This document shows positions 1 through 8,948 of a DNA stretch of 64,000 bases, piece after piece; positions within the stretch are counted from its first letter, which is position 1, and each line of letters opens with the position of its first letter. The translations under genes were made by a program, and so were the position numbers. This DNA comes from an uncultured Chitinophaga sp. (GTDB lineage: Bacteria > Bacteroidota > Bacteroidia > Chitinophagales > Chitinophagaceae), in contig NZ_CAMLHC010000002.1 of NCBI RefSeq assembly GCF_946479755.1, positions 434,001 to 498,000 of the forward strand, read 5' to 3'. Below the pieces are notes generated by a model. It worked only from the letters and a program-made list of their open reading frames with translations, did not search any database and had not been told where the DNA came from.

Positions 1-85
1 TGGCAATAACTGCGATCTTCAGGTACTGGCGGTTGAACGGATTTTTCAGAACATACTGCCGGAATGTTTGAGGGAAATAGGGCAT
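1..85 (-). CDS. N-terminal fragment of an unidentified protein, cut by the window edge
   Basis: An open frame runs leftwards from an ATG at 85-83 to the window edge without a stop, giving 28 residues that begin MPYFPQTFRQYVLKNPFNRQ and continue YLKIAVIA. The last residues are becoming hydrophobic, so a membrane segment may follow. It would be divergent from the dehydrogenase that starts at 256, with about 170 bp between them. I do not recognise the family. The call rests on an open frame and a plausible start only. Confidence 0.35.
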   Translation of the reverse strand, partial: MPYFPQTFRQYVLKNPFNRQYLKIAVIA

Positions 86-255
86 AGCACATCTTTATTT
101 ACTACTAATATTAACGACCATCACTGCTTTGCTACCGGCACCCGGGCCGCCGGCGCGTTAAGAAATTATTATCTTTTTACTGCTGAAATACAGCAACAAT
201 CGGGTTTTCGGGCCAGGCGGCCTTCTGCATCTTTGCGGTATAATTGATTGATAAT

Positions 256-1011
256 ATGATACAGCAATTTAAAGAGAAGGTGGTCTTCATTACAGGAGGC
301 ACCAACGGGATGGGCTTTGCCACCGCACAGGCATTTATAGAGGCCGGCGCCCGGGTGATTATTACCGGCAGAAGTCAGCAGACCGTAGATAAAGCGGTGG
401 CCGCACTGGGACCGTATGCCACCGGGATAGTGTCCGACGCAGGAAAGATGACAGACATACTGGCGTTGCCGGCACAACTGCAGCAACACACCGACAGGAT
501 AGACGTGTTGTTCGCCAACGCAGGATACGGAAAGTTCGCTGCCATTGAACAGGTCAGCGAAGCACATTTCGACGAGCTGTTCAACATATTGGTGAAGGGT
601 ACTTTCTTTACGGTACAGCAATTGTTGCCGCTGTTGTCATCCGGTAGTTCCATTATCCTGAATACGTCTTTTGTAACGGCTTTCGGAATACCTTATTTCT
701 CTGTGTACACCGCTGCCAAGGCGGCCGTGCAGTCTTTCATCAAAACCTTTTCGATGGAATGCACCGCTAAAGGTATACGGGTTAATGGTATCAGCCCGGG
801 GTATATCCGGACCAACATCTTCAATAACACCGGCCTGACAGCGCAGGAGATAGCAGGTACCATTGACAGTGTGATACCCACGTTGCCGTATAAACGTTTT
901 GGTGAACCATGGGAAATCGCTAAGACGGTACTATTCCTGGCTTCAACGGACGCGGGGTATATACATGGCGCGGAGATACTGGTCGACGGCGGGCTGTCGA
1001 ATGTGAAGTGA
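256..1011 (+). CDS. SDR-family NAD(P)-dependent oxidoreductase
   Basis: This is a classical short-chain dehydrogenase of 251 residues, the usual length of the family. The Rossmann motif TGGTNGMG lies at residues 13-20, the NAG motif at 88-90, and the catalytic Ser138, Tyr151 and Lys155 (YTAAK) are all present. The C-terminus carries the common IHGAEILVDGG ending. The frame is open from a TTG at 244, but the ATG at 256 is preferred because the protein then begins MIQQFKEKVVFITGG, as family members do. It is a soluble cytoplasmic enzyme. The substrate cannot be predicted. A weak -7-like CATCTTTG lies at 228-235, close upstream. Confidence 0.9.
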   Translation: MIQQFKEKVVFITGGTNGMGFATAQAFIEAGARVIITGRSQQTVDKAVAALGPYATGIVSDAGKMTDILALPAQLQQHTDRIDVLFANAGYGKFAAIEQVSEAHFDELFNILVKGTFFTVQQLLPLLSSGSSIILNTSFVTAFGIPYFSVYTAAKAAVQSFIKTFSMECTAKGIRVNGISPGYIRTNIFNNTGLTAQEIAGTIDSVIPTLPYKRFGEPWEIAKTVLFLASTDAGYIHGAEILVDGGLSNVK

Positions 1012-1114
1012 GGGATAAAAAAATATTAGCCATTTTTGTGGGTATGTTGGGGGAGTAGTGCTTGAAAGTCAAACAACAGATAAAAAAGTACTACAAATGC
1101 GTAACGATTGGAAT

Positions 1115-1122
1115 TAGTTTTG
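1115..1122 (+). promoter_or_regulatory. Bacteroidota -7 element upstream of the GH130 unit
   Basis: TAGTTTTG matches the Bacteroidota -7 consensus TAnnTTTG exactly. It lies 16 bp before the ATG of the 43-codon ORF at 1139. No convincing TTTG element is seen about 20 bp upstream, so the -33 half is weak or absent. If the site is used, transcription starts near 1128-1130 and the small ORF is the first reading frame on the message. Confidence 0.45.
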
Positions 1123-1138
1123 ACACAAATTCTCCGTT

Positions 1139-1270
1139 ATGAAATTTACCTCCAGGAGGCTTGTCATGGGGCTGCTGTGGCTCCTGTACAGCTTATTTAT
1201 GTACACTCCGCATGGCATTGTGACCGGCAGCGTCAGCAAGAAAAACCCCGGAATGTATGATGTCTTTTAG
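1139..1270 (+). CDS. 43-residue hydrophobic ORF overlapping the GH130 start
   Basis: ATG at 1139 opens a 43-codon frame ending TAG at 1268-1270. The peptide begins [20 protein letters not shown]: a basic N-terminus followed by a hydrophobic stretch, as in a signal anchor or leader. It overlaps the first codons of the GH130 gene (ATG at 1257 or 1260) by 11-14 nt in another frame. It is the first ORF after an exact -7 element. I recognise no family. It may be a small membrane protein or a leader ORF coupled to translation of the phosphorylase. It may also be a chance ORF, which is why confidence is moderate. Confidence 0.4.
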   Translation: MKFTSRRLVMGLLWLLYSLFMYTPHGIVTGSVSKKNPGMYDVF

Positions 1271-2426
1271 CGCGCGTTTAACAGCGCTGGAACAAGCGCA
1301 ACAGCTACTGATAAACAGAAGCAATGAAAAACAAACGCCGGGCAACGGCATTTTTGACCGTTACCACTACCCGGTATTAACGGCGGCACATGCGCCGCTG
1401 GAATGGCGTTACGACCTGGATCCCGCTTCCAATCCGTACCTGATGGAGCGCTACGGCGTCAATGGGGTGTTTAATGCCGGCGCCATCAAATGGAATAACA
1501 AATACATGCTGATGGCCCGCGTGGAAAGCGTGGACCGCAAGTCGTTCTTCGCGTTGGCGGAAAGTGACAATGGTATCGATGGTTTCCGCTTTCGGGAGTA
1601 TCCTGTTGTGGTCCCCGAAACGGAAGATCCGGACACGAATGTGTATGACATGCGGCTGGTGCAGCATGAAGACGGCTATGTGTACGGCCTGTTCTGTACG
1701 GAAAGAAAAGACCCGGCCGCGCCGTCCTATGACCAGTCCGCCGCAATCGCTGCCTGTGGTATTGTACGCTCTGAAGACCTGGAGCGCTGGGAGCGCATGC
1801 CCGACCTGGAAACGCCTTCGCCGCAGCAGCGCAATGTGGTGCTGCATCCTGAGTTCGTACAGGGGAAGTATGCCTTTTATACCCGTCCGCAGGATGGTTT
1901 TATCAGCGCCGGTACCGGTGGCGGCATCGGCTTCGGCTTGTGCGACGATATGACCCACGCAGTGATCACGGAAGAAAAAATCCTCGATCCCAAAGTATAT
2001 CATACGGTATATGAACTGAAAAACGGGCTGGGGCCTGCGCCGCTGAAGACGCCGCAGGGATGGCTGCACCTGGCGCATGGGGTACGCAATACCGCAGCAG
2101 GATTGCGTTATGTGTTATACCTGTTCATGACAGACCTGGAAGATCCTACCCGGGTGATACATAAGCCGGCAGGATATTTTATGGCGCCGGAAGGGGAGGA
2201 GCGCGTGGGCGATGTGTCCAATGTGTTGTTCTGCAACGGGTGGATTGCGGAAGAGGATGGGAAAGTGTTTATCTACTATGCATCGTCGGATACACGTATG
2301 CATGTGGCTACCAGTAGTATCGGTCAACTGGTGGATTATGTCATCAACACACCGGCGGATGGTCTTCGTTCAGCCGTGACGGTGAATACCATCTGCAGGA
2401 TCATTGATCAGAATAAAAAGCGATAA
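1257..2426 (+). CDS. GH130 4-O-beta-D-mannosyl-D-glucose phosphorylase
   Basis: The 389-residue protein matches GH130 phosphorylases throughout, with the family's usual length of about 390. Characteristic stretches are [29 protein letters not shown] [37 protein letters not shown] and the [14 protein letters not shown] ending. The predicted proton-donor aspartate is Asp131 in YDMRL. These enzymes phosphorolyse beta-mannosyl-glucose to mannose-1-phosphate and glucose in the cytoplasm, and no signal peptide is present here. Start could be the ATG at 1257 or 1260. A strong terminator follows. No mannanase or epimerase lies next to it in the window, so its pathway partners must be elsewhere. Confidence 0.9.
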   Translation: MMSFSARLTALEQAQQLLINRSNEKQTPGNGIFDRYHYPVLTAAHAPLEWRYDLDPASNPYLMERYGVNGVFNAGAIKWNNKYMLMARVESVDRKSFFALAESDNGIDGFRFREYPVVVPETEDPDTNVYDMRLVQHEDGYVYGLFCTERKDPAAPSYDQSAAIAACGIVRSEDLERWERMPDLETPSPQQRNVVLHPEFVQGKYAFYTRPQDGFISAGTGGGIGFGLCDDMTHAVITEEKILDPKVYHTVYELKNGLGPAPLKTPQGWLHLAHGVRNTAAGLRYVLYLFMTDLEDPTRVIHKPAGYFMAPEGEERVGDVSNVLFCNGWIAEEDGKVFIYYASSDTRMHVATSSIGQLVDYVINTPADGLRSAVTVNTICRIIDQNKKR

Positions 2427-2460
2427 ATATACAAGTGAATGTGTTAACCCGATACGTGTA

Positions 2461-2490
2461 AGGAGGGCACTAAGGCCCTCCTTTTCTTTT
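2461..2490 (+). terminator. Rho-independent terminator after the GH130 gene
   Basis: GGAGGGC at 2462-2468 pairs with GCCCTCC at 2475-2481 around a six-base loop, followed by TTTTCTTTT. It ends the plus-strand unit and separates it from the convergent TPR gene that stops at 2499. The minus strand lacks a U-tract here. Confidence 0.85.
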
Positions 2491-2498
2491 GGTTTTCT

Positions 2499-5375
2499 TT
2501 ATTTGAAATTCCAGAGGAACAACAAATAGGTATCAAATTGATGAAGATATGATTGCTGTGGTATTTGTTGCCGTGTCCAGGTGCCGTAGGCGCCGATGGT
2601 GGCCCTGCCGCGGATATTTTTCTGGAAGCCTCCTGTGAGCGAGGTGGAGGTGAAGCCTGCCACTTTGCCAAACTGGAAGTTACGGCTACGGTCATCCGGA
2701 GAGGCGCCGATGTTGCCGATCAGGGCAATGAAGTCCTGCCGGTCGTTCAGGTAAAAGCGGTTTGTCAGCGTGTAGGCCTGATACCATTGATGTTCGTCGT
2801 TGGTGAAGAAGCCACGCAGATTGACCCAGTAATTACCGAAGTATTTCCCTACGGAAGCCACCGCGGAATACGTATTAATGGTATCGCTTTTTACGTAGCG
2901 GCCACCCAGTTCGCCTTCCCATCCTTTATTAAAATTCCGGAAAAGGGAATAGCCGGCGCGGATAGTGGGGAACACGTCGGAGTTGGACCAGCCGAACAAT
3001 CCGTACGAGTAATACCGGGGATTGTGGGTGTAATAACTCTCTGCTTCCAGTTGTATACCACTGCCTGCTTCCCTGCTGCCATAATTGAGTCTTCCGGTGA
3101 TAGTGCCCCGCTGGAAGCGGTGCAGGTATTGCAGGGAAGTGATGCTGGCGGGTGCCAGGTCGCGGCTGTATATAGATTGCAGGTGTATGATCCCCACCTG
3201 GTTCTTATACGTATACCCGTTGAGGTGGTCGGCATACTGCTGCCATTTCTTTTCGCCGGGTTGCAATTTGCGGAGCTGTCCGGCTACCATAGCGGCATCG
3301 GCGTAGCGGTGCAGCTGTTCCAGCGCATTGGCTTTCTGTGACAGCAGTGCCGGCTGGTTGGCGTTCAGCGCCAGGCCTTTGTCGGCATACACCAGTACGG
3401 AGTCGTACTGTTTGCGGGCGGAGGCTGTGGCGGTGAGGTTGTATAATACCGCGGTATCGGCAGGCGCCAGTGCGTAGGCTGTCTGATACAATGCTGCGGC
3501 GCTGTCCCATTGTTGTGCTTCGCGCAGCTGTTTGCCATGGGCCAGCAGCTGGTCGAGGTACATCTGCCGCAGCGCGGTATCTGCGGGGTAGCGACGGTGC
3601 AGGTCAGCAGCGATGTTGCCGGCTTCTGTATATCTGCCCGCCTGTTGCAGTAAGGCAGATTTCTTTTGCAGCAGCAGTGAATCGTTGCTCAGCTGGCCCA
3701 GCGCACGGTCAACATATGCCAGCGCCTGCACTGGTTGCTGCTGTTCATTTTTCCCGTTGATCAGGTATATCCACGCGTCTTTGCTGGCCGGGGCATACTG
3801 CAGCACTTTCAGCAGCAGTGGCTCGGCAGCGCCATATTGTTTTTGCGCGATATAGTGTCTGGCGGCCAGCATCGCCTGATCGGTATACGCCTGCCGGTAA
3901 CGGGTGTCGGCAGGGTAGCGCGTCATGAGTGCTTCACTGATGGCTGCGGCTTCGCTGTAGTGTTGGGTCGCTTCCAGCAAACCGGATTTCTTAAACAACA
4001 GTGCTGTATCGGCGGGTTGTTTGGCCAGTACCTGGTCCAGCAACGATAAGGCTTCCTGCGGTTTGCCCAGTGCCGTTTGCACATTGGACAGGCGCAGCAG
4101 CAGCTCTTTGCGGCCCGGCGTCTGTTTCAGGGCTTTTTGCAGGACGGCGGCAGCTTCACCCGGCTGCTGTTGTTGTACCAGCCTGTTGGCGTGTAACAGT
4201 TGCAGGTCGGTATAGATTTGCTCATGCGTAGCTCCGGGATGAAGCTGCAACAGCTTGCCGGCCGTAGCGGCGGCAGCGCTGTAGTCCTGCATTTTTTCCT
4301 GTATGCCGATTTGTTTTCTTAAGATATCCACATCACCGGGAAATACCTGTAATGCTTTGTTGCACCATGCATTGGCGGCGGCATAGTCGCCCCGCTGGTT
4401 GGTCTGATTGATCAGTTGCTGGTATACCGTTTTGTTGCCGGGTTGTAAGGCCAGCAGTTGTTCGGTATATTCGGCCGGCGCATCCGGCTGACGGGCCAGC
4501 ATGGTGTACACGTCTGCCAGGTGTTGTTTGTACAGCGCCTGACCGGGATATTGTTTGTGTAACCATTTGGCGTCTTCCAGGGCGGCGGCATAGTTGCCGT
4601 TAGCCAGTTGTATGGAAGAACGTTTTAACCGCCACGCGGCGCTGTCCGGATGAAGGGCCAGTAATTTATTGTAATAGGAAAGCGCTTCCCTGGAGCGGCC
4701 CTGTCCTTCCAGCGTAGCGGCCATTCCCTGTAAAGCTTCTGCATTGTTTTTGTCTTTTAGCAGCACCTGCTCGTACATTTTTTCGGAACCGCTGAGATCA
4801 CCGGTTTTACGTCCGCGACGGGCAGCCTGCATCTGGTAGTCTTCCAGGAGGGAGGCTACTTTTGGATCTGACATGTAATGATTGCGCAGTAGGCCCATCA
4901 CTTTCGCCTGTGTTACCACGTCGCCACGTTCTTCTGCCAGCCCGTATTTTTTGAGCAACAGGTCTTTGTCGAGCGGTGTTTTCTCCAGCAGCATATCCAC
5001 ATAACAGCTGGCTTCGGCGGTATTACCCTGACTGTAGTAGAGGTTTACCAGTGAATGCAGGGCGTCGCTGTTGGCCGGCTCTTTCCGGAGCACGACGTTC
5101 CATTCGAAGGCCGCGGCCACAGGCTGACCGGTTTCCTGGTACAGCTTACCCAGCAGGATGCGGATATCCGTATAGTCGGGGCTTTGAGACAATGCTTTTT
5201 TACAGAACTTGATCGCTTTCGCGTAGTCCTTTTCTTCGCTGCGGGCTTTTAAAGCCATTTTATACAGCACATCGGAAGAAACAAGACCGCTGCGCTGCGC
5301 GCTCAGTCCTGAGTATATCAATAAGAGGGAGAGGAGGAATACAACACAATGCTTTTCCACACTTCGCTGTAACAT
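2499..5375 (-). CDS. TPR-repeat outer-membrane protein with C-terminal YaiO-like beta-barrel
   Basis: The 958-residue protein starts with a signal peptide (hydrophobic core about residues 8-24, ending GLSAQ). A long array of tetratricopeptide-like repeats covers roughly residues 30-710. The last 240 residues, from about YTYKNQVGIIHLQ, are aromatic-rich alternating strands ending in FLWNFK, typical of a YaiO-type outer-membrane beta-barrel. This TPR-plus-barrel layout is analogous to PgaA, the exporter of poly-N-acetylglucosamine, although sequence homology to PgaA is not claimed. It is the last gene of the operon and starts 4 bp after the glycosyltransferase. Inferred role: periplasmic scaffold and outer-membrane exit for the polymer made by the GT2 enzyme. 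Confidence 0.8.
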   Translation of the reverse strand: MLQRSVEKHCVVFLLSLLLIYSGLSAQRSGLVSSDVLYKMALKARSEEKDYAKAIKFCKKALSQSPDYTDIRILLGKLYQETGQPVAAAFEWNVVLRKEPANSDALHSLVNLYYSQGNTAEASCYVDMLLEKTPLDKDLLLKKYGLAEERGDVVTQAKVMGLLRNHYMSDPKVASLLEDYQMQAARRGRKTGDLSGSEKMYEQVLLKDKNNAEALQGMAATLEGQGRSREALSYYNKLLALHPDSAAWRLKRSSIQLANGNYAAALEDAKWLHKQYPGQALYKQHLADVYTMLARQPDAPAEYTEQLLALQPGNKTVYQQLINQTNQRGDYAAANAWCNKALQVFPGDVDILRKQIGIQEKMQDYSAAAATAGKLLQLHPGATHEQIYTDLQLLHANRLVQQQQPGEAAAVLQKALKQTPGRKELLLRLSNVQTALGKPQEALSLLDQVLAKQPADTALLFKKSGLLEATQHYSEAAAISEALMTRYPADTRYRQAYTDQAMLAARHYIAQKQYGAAEPLLLKVLQYAPASKDAWIYLINGKNEQQQPVQALAYVDRALGQLSNDSLLLQKKSALLQQAGRYTEAGNIAADLHRRYPADTALRQMYLDQLLAHGKQLREAQQWDSAAALYQTAYALAPADTAVLYNLTATASARKQYDSVLVYADKGLALNANQPALLSQKANALEQLHRYADAAMVAGQLRKLQPGEKKWQQYADHLNGYTYKNQVGIIHLQSIYSRDLAPASITSLQYLHRFQRGTITGRLNYGSREAGSGIQLEAESYYTHNPRYYSYGLFGWSNSDVFPTIRAGYSLFRNFNKGWEGELGGRYVKSDTINTYSAVASVGKYFGNYWVNLRGFFTNDEHQWYQAYTLTNRFYLNDRQDFIALIGNIGASPDDRSRNFQFGKVAGFTSTSLTGGFQKNIRGRATIGAYGTWTRQQIPQQSYLHQFDTYLLFLWNFK

Positions 5376-5379
5376 GATC

Positions 5380-6828
5380 TTAAGTAGTTTTTTGAAGGTT
5401 TGAAGATTGATTGAATCCTTGCCGCTGCATATTTCCCCAGGTATGTTTTTTACCGATCAGCTGATTGAAATATCCTCTGATAGCGGAGAAAAGTACGATG
5501 GGGTGATAGATGAAAGGCTCCGCCAGTGAAAGGATACAGAGCTGCCATACTTCTTTCCAGCTTTGATAGTAGCGGAAGATCAGCTGGTCCCACAGCATGG
5601 AGAGCGAGGTGATCAGGATGGAAAAAGTATAGATGAACACCAGTAGGATGATGGCATAATCCCAGTTGATCTGGTGGGTGACGATGATATAGACGTAATA
5701 GATGATGCCGGCAAACTCGATCAGCGGCGCCAGCAGCTCAAAGAAGAAGTTATAGGGGAAGATAATCAACCCTAATTTTTTGTATTTCGGGTTGAACAAT
5801 ACCTTTCTGTGTTTACCGAATATCTGGGCAAGACCTCTGGCCCAGCGTACGCGTTGGCGGAAGAACACTTTGTAGGTGGCGGGAACTTCCGTCCAGCAAA
5901 GTGTTTCCGGGATGTAATGGATGCGGTAGGGCAGGTCCTGTTCGCACATGTAGCGGCACATGCGCACGACCATGTCCATATCTTCGCCGAAGGAGCCGGG
6001 ATCGTAGCCGCCGGATTTGATCACGATGTCTTTGTCGAACAAACCGAGGCCGCCGGACACGTTAGGGACTGCGTTGATGAACGTCCAGCCCATTTTGCCC
6101 AGCAGGTAGGAACGGATATATTCCATTTCCTGGAAGCGGGGCAGCAGTGACCTGGGTACGCGCACGCGGGTGATGACGCCGGCTTCCACATCGCAGGAGT
6201 TGGCCGCGCGTAACGGGGCGCCGGTAGCGATCACCCTTTCCGGGTCATCCATGAAAGGTTTGATGAGCTTCAGCAGGGTGTCGCTGGCGAGGATGCAATC
6301 CACATCGGTGTTCAGGAAGTAGTCGAAGGAAGAAGCGTTGATACCGGCATTGACCGCATCGGCCTTGCTTTTACCATTGACTTTATCCAGTACCAGCAGT
6401 TTGGAATAGGCAGGATTGGAAGATTTAAAGAAACGTTTTACTTCCTGGCAGGGGATCTGCTGGCGGTAAGCGAAGTTTACTTCCACCAGTTCAAATTCAT
6501 CGACCAGCTTCTGCAGGGTATCATCTTTACTGCCGTCGTTTACGATCACCACTTCAAAGCGGGGATAGTTGAGCGCCAGCAGGGACCGCACATTGGCGAT
6601 GATGGTCACACCTTCGTTATAGGCAGGCGCGATCACGGAAATGCCGGGCGTAAGGGGAGAGGCTACCAGCATTTGCTGACCTCTTATTTTATTTTTCCAC
6701 AGGCTGCGGCGGATAGCGACGAGCGACAATACTGCCAGCAGAATGTAAAACAGAAATAGTCCGGCACAATAAACGAATATGGCGCTTTCGTAAAAATCAG
6801 TGATGTATTTAAGTATTGCAGAATACAT
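5380..6828 (-). CDS. Membrane GT2 processive glycosyltransferase (polysaccharide synthase)
   Basis: The 482-residue protein has one membrane segment near residues 16-40, a GT-A domain and about four C-terminal membrane segments. Family 2 motifs are in order: PAYNEG at 69-73, NDGS at 97-100, the DxD-type TDVD at 174-177, GEDMD at 281-285, and the processive RQRVRW motif at 324-329 (Q/RxxRW). These mark an inner-membrane polymerising synthase of the BcsA/PgaC/HasA type. It lies between a HEAT-repeat membrane protein (2-bp gap) and the TPR/barrel protein (4-bp gap). No PilZ domain is visible, and no deacetylase gene is nearby. The sugar polymer cannot be deduced. Confidence 0.9.
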   Translation of the reverse strand: MYSAILKYITDFYESAIFVYCAGLFLFYILLAVLSLVAIRRSLWKNKIRGQQMLVASPLTPGISVIAPAYNEGVTIIANVRSLLALNYPRFEVVIVNDGSKDDTLQKLVDEFELVEVNFAYRQQIPCQEVKRFFKSSNPAYSKLLVLDKVNGKSKADAVNAGINASSFDYFLNTDVDCILASDTLLKLIKPFMDDPERVIATGAPLRAANSCDVEAGVITRVRVPRSLLPRFQEMEYIRSYLLGKMGWTFINAVPNVSGGLGLFDKDIVIKSGGYDPGSFGEDMDMVVRMCRYMCEQDLPYRIHYIPETLCWTEVPATYKVFFRQRVRWARGLAQIFGKHRKVLFNPKYKKLGLIIFPYNFFFELLAPLIEFAGIIYYVYIIVTHQINWDYAIILLVFIYTFSILITSLSMLWDQLIFRYYQSWKEVWQLCILSLAEPFIYHPIVLFSAIRGYFNQLIGKKHTWGNMQRQGFNQSSNLQKTT

Positions 6829-6830
6829 GA

Positions 6831-7979
6831 TTAATATTTAATCAGGGGGTTCAGACTGTGTTGCAGCAGCTGTTTCCTGGTCCCGGTGAGCGATTGCTGT
6901 AACCGGGCTACCAGGCCGCTGGCCAATGCTTTATGGGCTACAATGGAATGTGCGGCGTGTTTCATGAGCAGAAAATCATCTGTATGTTCCAGCTCCTGTT
7001 GAAGGAAACCGATGAAGTTACCGGAGCCGATACGGCCCAGCGCTTTCAGTATTTCCAGTTTACAGTTGTCTGGTTGTTGCGGATACATCTCCACGAGGAC
7101 GGGTTCTGCCTCCAGTGCCATCAGTTTACCGAGGTTGTTGATGGTAACGGCCCGCAGCTGTTCATCTGTTGTTTTCAACAGGTTGATCATGGCCGGAATA
7201 GCTTCCGGCTGCTGAAAGTAAGCCGCCAGTTTCAGACAGAGCACGATGACCGTTGGGTGGTACTGTGGATCGATCCATTGGGCGAAAGAAGGCATGGGGA
7301 TGTCTTTCCGCAGGGAAATGATCCGGAACAATTCAAACTGTTCCCATGCCAGCAGCGGTTCTTTCACCTGACTGAAAAACGCAAAGGGAGCATCGGGAGA
7401 GCATTGCACCCAATAGCAGCGCGCCATTTCCCGGATGTACTGATCGCCGCTTTGGGTAAGCGACAGTACGTGTGCATTGTCCAGCAGTACGCCCATGCCG
7501 GATAATTCCACGAGGGCGTTGATCACTTTTTTGCGGCGGCCGGACCGGAGGGCGGCGGCGGCATCGCGATGCAGGCCCAGTTCGAGGTACAGCTGGCGAA
7601 GCAGCAGCGGAATATCACCGGTGAAGTTGTTACGGTATTCCAGCAGCTGGTTTTTAAAAACATCCGCCGCCCATTTTTCCTGCAGGGGCAGTGTTTCGAA
7701 TACTTCCAGCGGCAGGGCTACGGGTGTGTCCTGGTCTCCCAGTGATTTGTAGATGATATGTTCCAGCAGCAGCTCATTTACTTTTTCGCGCAGGGGCCTT
7801 TCTTTCTTCGCCCGTCTTTCTTTCTGCCAGCGGAAAAAGATCATGTATATATATGCCACGGCAGTACCGGCAACCGCCAGCACGCTCACGATGATAGCAA
7901 TCTGTATCACCAGCGGGAAGTAGGCAAAATAGTATACCAGGTCCTCCAGCCACTGGCGGAACGACGTCATTAAATTCAT
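6831..7979 (-). CDS. Membrane-anchored HEAT-repeat protein
   Basis: The 382-residue protein has one hydrophobic segment at about residues 20-50 (PLVIQIAIIVSVLAVAGTAV) followed by a basic stretch. The remainder is helical, with HEAT-like units such as AIPAMINLLKTTDEQLRAVT and EPVLVEMYPQQPDNCKLEIL. No catalytic motif is seen. HEAT proteins are frequently encoded beside GT2 synthases in Bacteroidota. I infer a scaffold between the synthase and the periplasmic TPR protein, or a sensor of synthase state. It is cotranscribed with the synthase. Confidence 0.7.
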   Translation of the reverse strand: MNLMTSFRQWLEDLVYYFAYFPLVIQIAIIVSVLAVAGTAVAYIYMIFFRWQKERRAKKERPLREKVNELLLEHIIYKSLGDQDTPVALPLEVFETLPLQEKWAADVFKNQLLEYRNNFTGDIPLLLRQLYLELGLHRDAAAALRSGRRKKVINALVELSGMGVLLDNAHVLSLTQSGDQYIREMARCYWVQCSPDAPFAFFSQVKEPLLAWEQFELFRIISLRKDIPMPSFAQWIDPQYHPTVIVLCLKLAAYFQQPEAIPAMINLLKTTDEQLRAVTINNLGKLMALEAEPVLVEMYPQQPDNCKLEILKALGRIGSGNFIGFLQQELEHTDDFLLMKHAAHSIVAHKALASGLVARLQQSLTGTRKQLLQHSLNPLIKY

Positions 7980-8000
7980 TATCGGTAATTAGTTATGGAA

Positions 8001-8381
8001 TCAAATAGTGTTCTTTTCTTTCTGCTGGATCAGGCGTTTTACTCTTGAGGCCAGTTCTGAAGGGTTAAATGGTTTCTTCAGATAGTCATCTACGCCGATA
8101 TCAAAACCTTCCGTGATGGTCTTTTCATGTGTAACGGCAGACAAAACAAGAATGGGGACGTCCAGATGGAGCTCGTTGCGCATTTTGCTCACCAGTTCCA
8201 TGCCATTGGCGTAGGGCAACATCAGGTCAGTAATGACCAGGTCAAATTTTGATTTCTGCAGATACTGCATAGCGTCCTGTCCGTTTTTGGCGATGCTGAT
8301 GATATAGTCCTGTTTCCTTAAAATAATTTCTATCGCTTTACAAACAAATTCATCGTCTTCCACTAAGAGAATACTATACAT
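8001..8381 (-). CDS. Stand-alone response regulator receiver protein
   Basis: The 126-residue protein is a single CheY-like receiver domain with no output domain. The acidic pair is in LVEDDE, the phospho-acceptor is Asp52 in VITDLMLP, the switch Ser is in VLSA and the conserved Lys in KKPF. It is the first gene of the exopolysaccharide operon (20 bp before the HEAT gene), so polymer production is probably controlled by a phosphorelay through protein-protein contact. No histidine kinase is encoded in the window. Confidence 0.9.
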   Translation of the reverse strand: MYSILLVEDDEFVCKAIEIILRKQDYIISIAKNGQDAMQYLQKSKFDLVITDLMLPYANGMELVSKMRNELHLDVPILVLSAVTHEKTITEGFDIGVDDYLKKPFNPSELASRVKRLIQQKEKNTI

Positions 8382-8893
8382 AAGTAATGTTTTATGACTG
8401 ATTGAATAAATGATAATACCCTCTTTAATTTTCGTTCATGACAATTGAAACTCCTGCGTTGCATGGGCCGTCTACATGCAATCGCCTATTAATTCGTTCA
8501 TGACAATTAACTCCTTCATTGCATGGGTCGTTTTCATGCAAGTGATGTCGATACATTAAATAAAGTCAGAAGTGCTTTTTCCTTCCACCTGAGGGTCTAA
8601 GAGTTCATGGTAATAACAAAGTGGTTAACTCAATAATAAAGATGGCAAAATTTAATCAGAGCTGGGTTCGAACTACTCTAGTTACGCAAAGTTATGCATA
8701 ATCCATGCCAATATGAATACATTAACAATCAGTTCACAATGGTAGCGGGTTTCAGAGATATTAAAAATAAAACATATTATATTTTTAGATGTTTTGTAGT
8801 AATTTTTTGAAGATATTTTTTTGCCTGTAAAAATTTTTCCGTGGCACGGTAGGTGCGGTACTGTTCAGGTCTCGATAAGGATGGTCAATACGG
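8382..8893. other. Intergenic region with tandem hairpin repeats; otherwise no gene seen
   Basis: This stretch of about 510 bases separates the exopolysaccharide operon from the ArsR unit. It contains the two-copy hairpin repeat described separately (8431-8541). The right half is AT-rich with no ORF of note. I could not identify a strong minus-strand promoter for the response regulator, and no RNA gene was recognised. Confidence 0.5.
8431..8541. repeat. Two tandem 62-bp-spaced hairpin repeats upstream of the exopolysaccharide operon
   Basis: Copy 1 begins at 8431 and copy 2 at 8493. Both start TTCGTTCATGACAATT and lead into a hairpin: TTGCATG at 8459-8465 with CATGCAA at 8475-8481, and TTGCATG at 8519-8525 with CATGCAA at 8535-8541. 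Stems are identical and each loop has nine bases, but the loops differ (ggccgtcta and ggtcgtttt). The pair lies in the probable leader or promoter of the minus-strand operon starting at 8381. It could be a pair of protein-binding sites or an RNA element. Confidence 0.75.
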
Positions 8894-8916
8894 GTGACTT
8901 CGTTCGGAAAAATAAA

Positions 8917-8948
8917 TTTGTGTAACAAGATTGTTACGTATATATTTG
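8917..8948 (+). promoter_or_regulatory. Promoter of the arsR-SRPBCC operon
   Basis: TTTG at 8917-8920, a 20-bp spacer and TATATTTG at 8941-8948 match the Bacteroidota vegetative consensus (TTTG, 19-21 bp, TAnnTTTG) exactly. The start ATG lies 20 bp after the -7 box, so the leader is very short. Both operator copies overlap this promoter. Confidence 0.85.
8922..8937. promoter_or_regulatory. ArsR operator copy 1
   Basis: GTAACAAGATTGTTAC is a perfect inverted repeat with 7-bp arms around GA. It fills the spacer between the -33 and -7 elements. The identical second copy begins 26 bp further on. ArsR-family dimers bind inverted repeats of this kind and repress, so autorepression by the downstream gene is expected. 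Confidence 0.8.

Noticed and set aside
8664..8690. tRNA-like GGTTCGAAC motif
   Set aside because: The surrounding bases do not form a T-stem, an anticodon arm or an acceptor stem on either strand.
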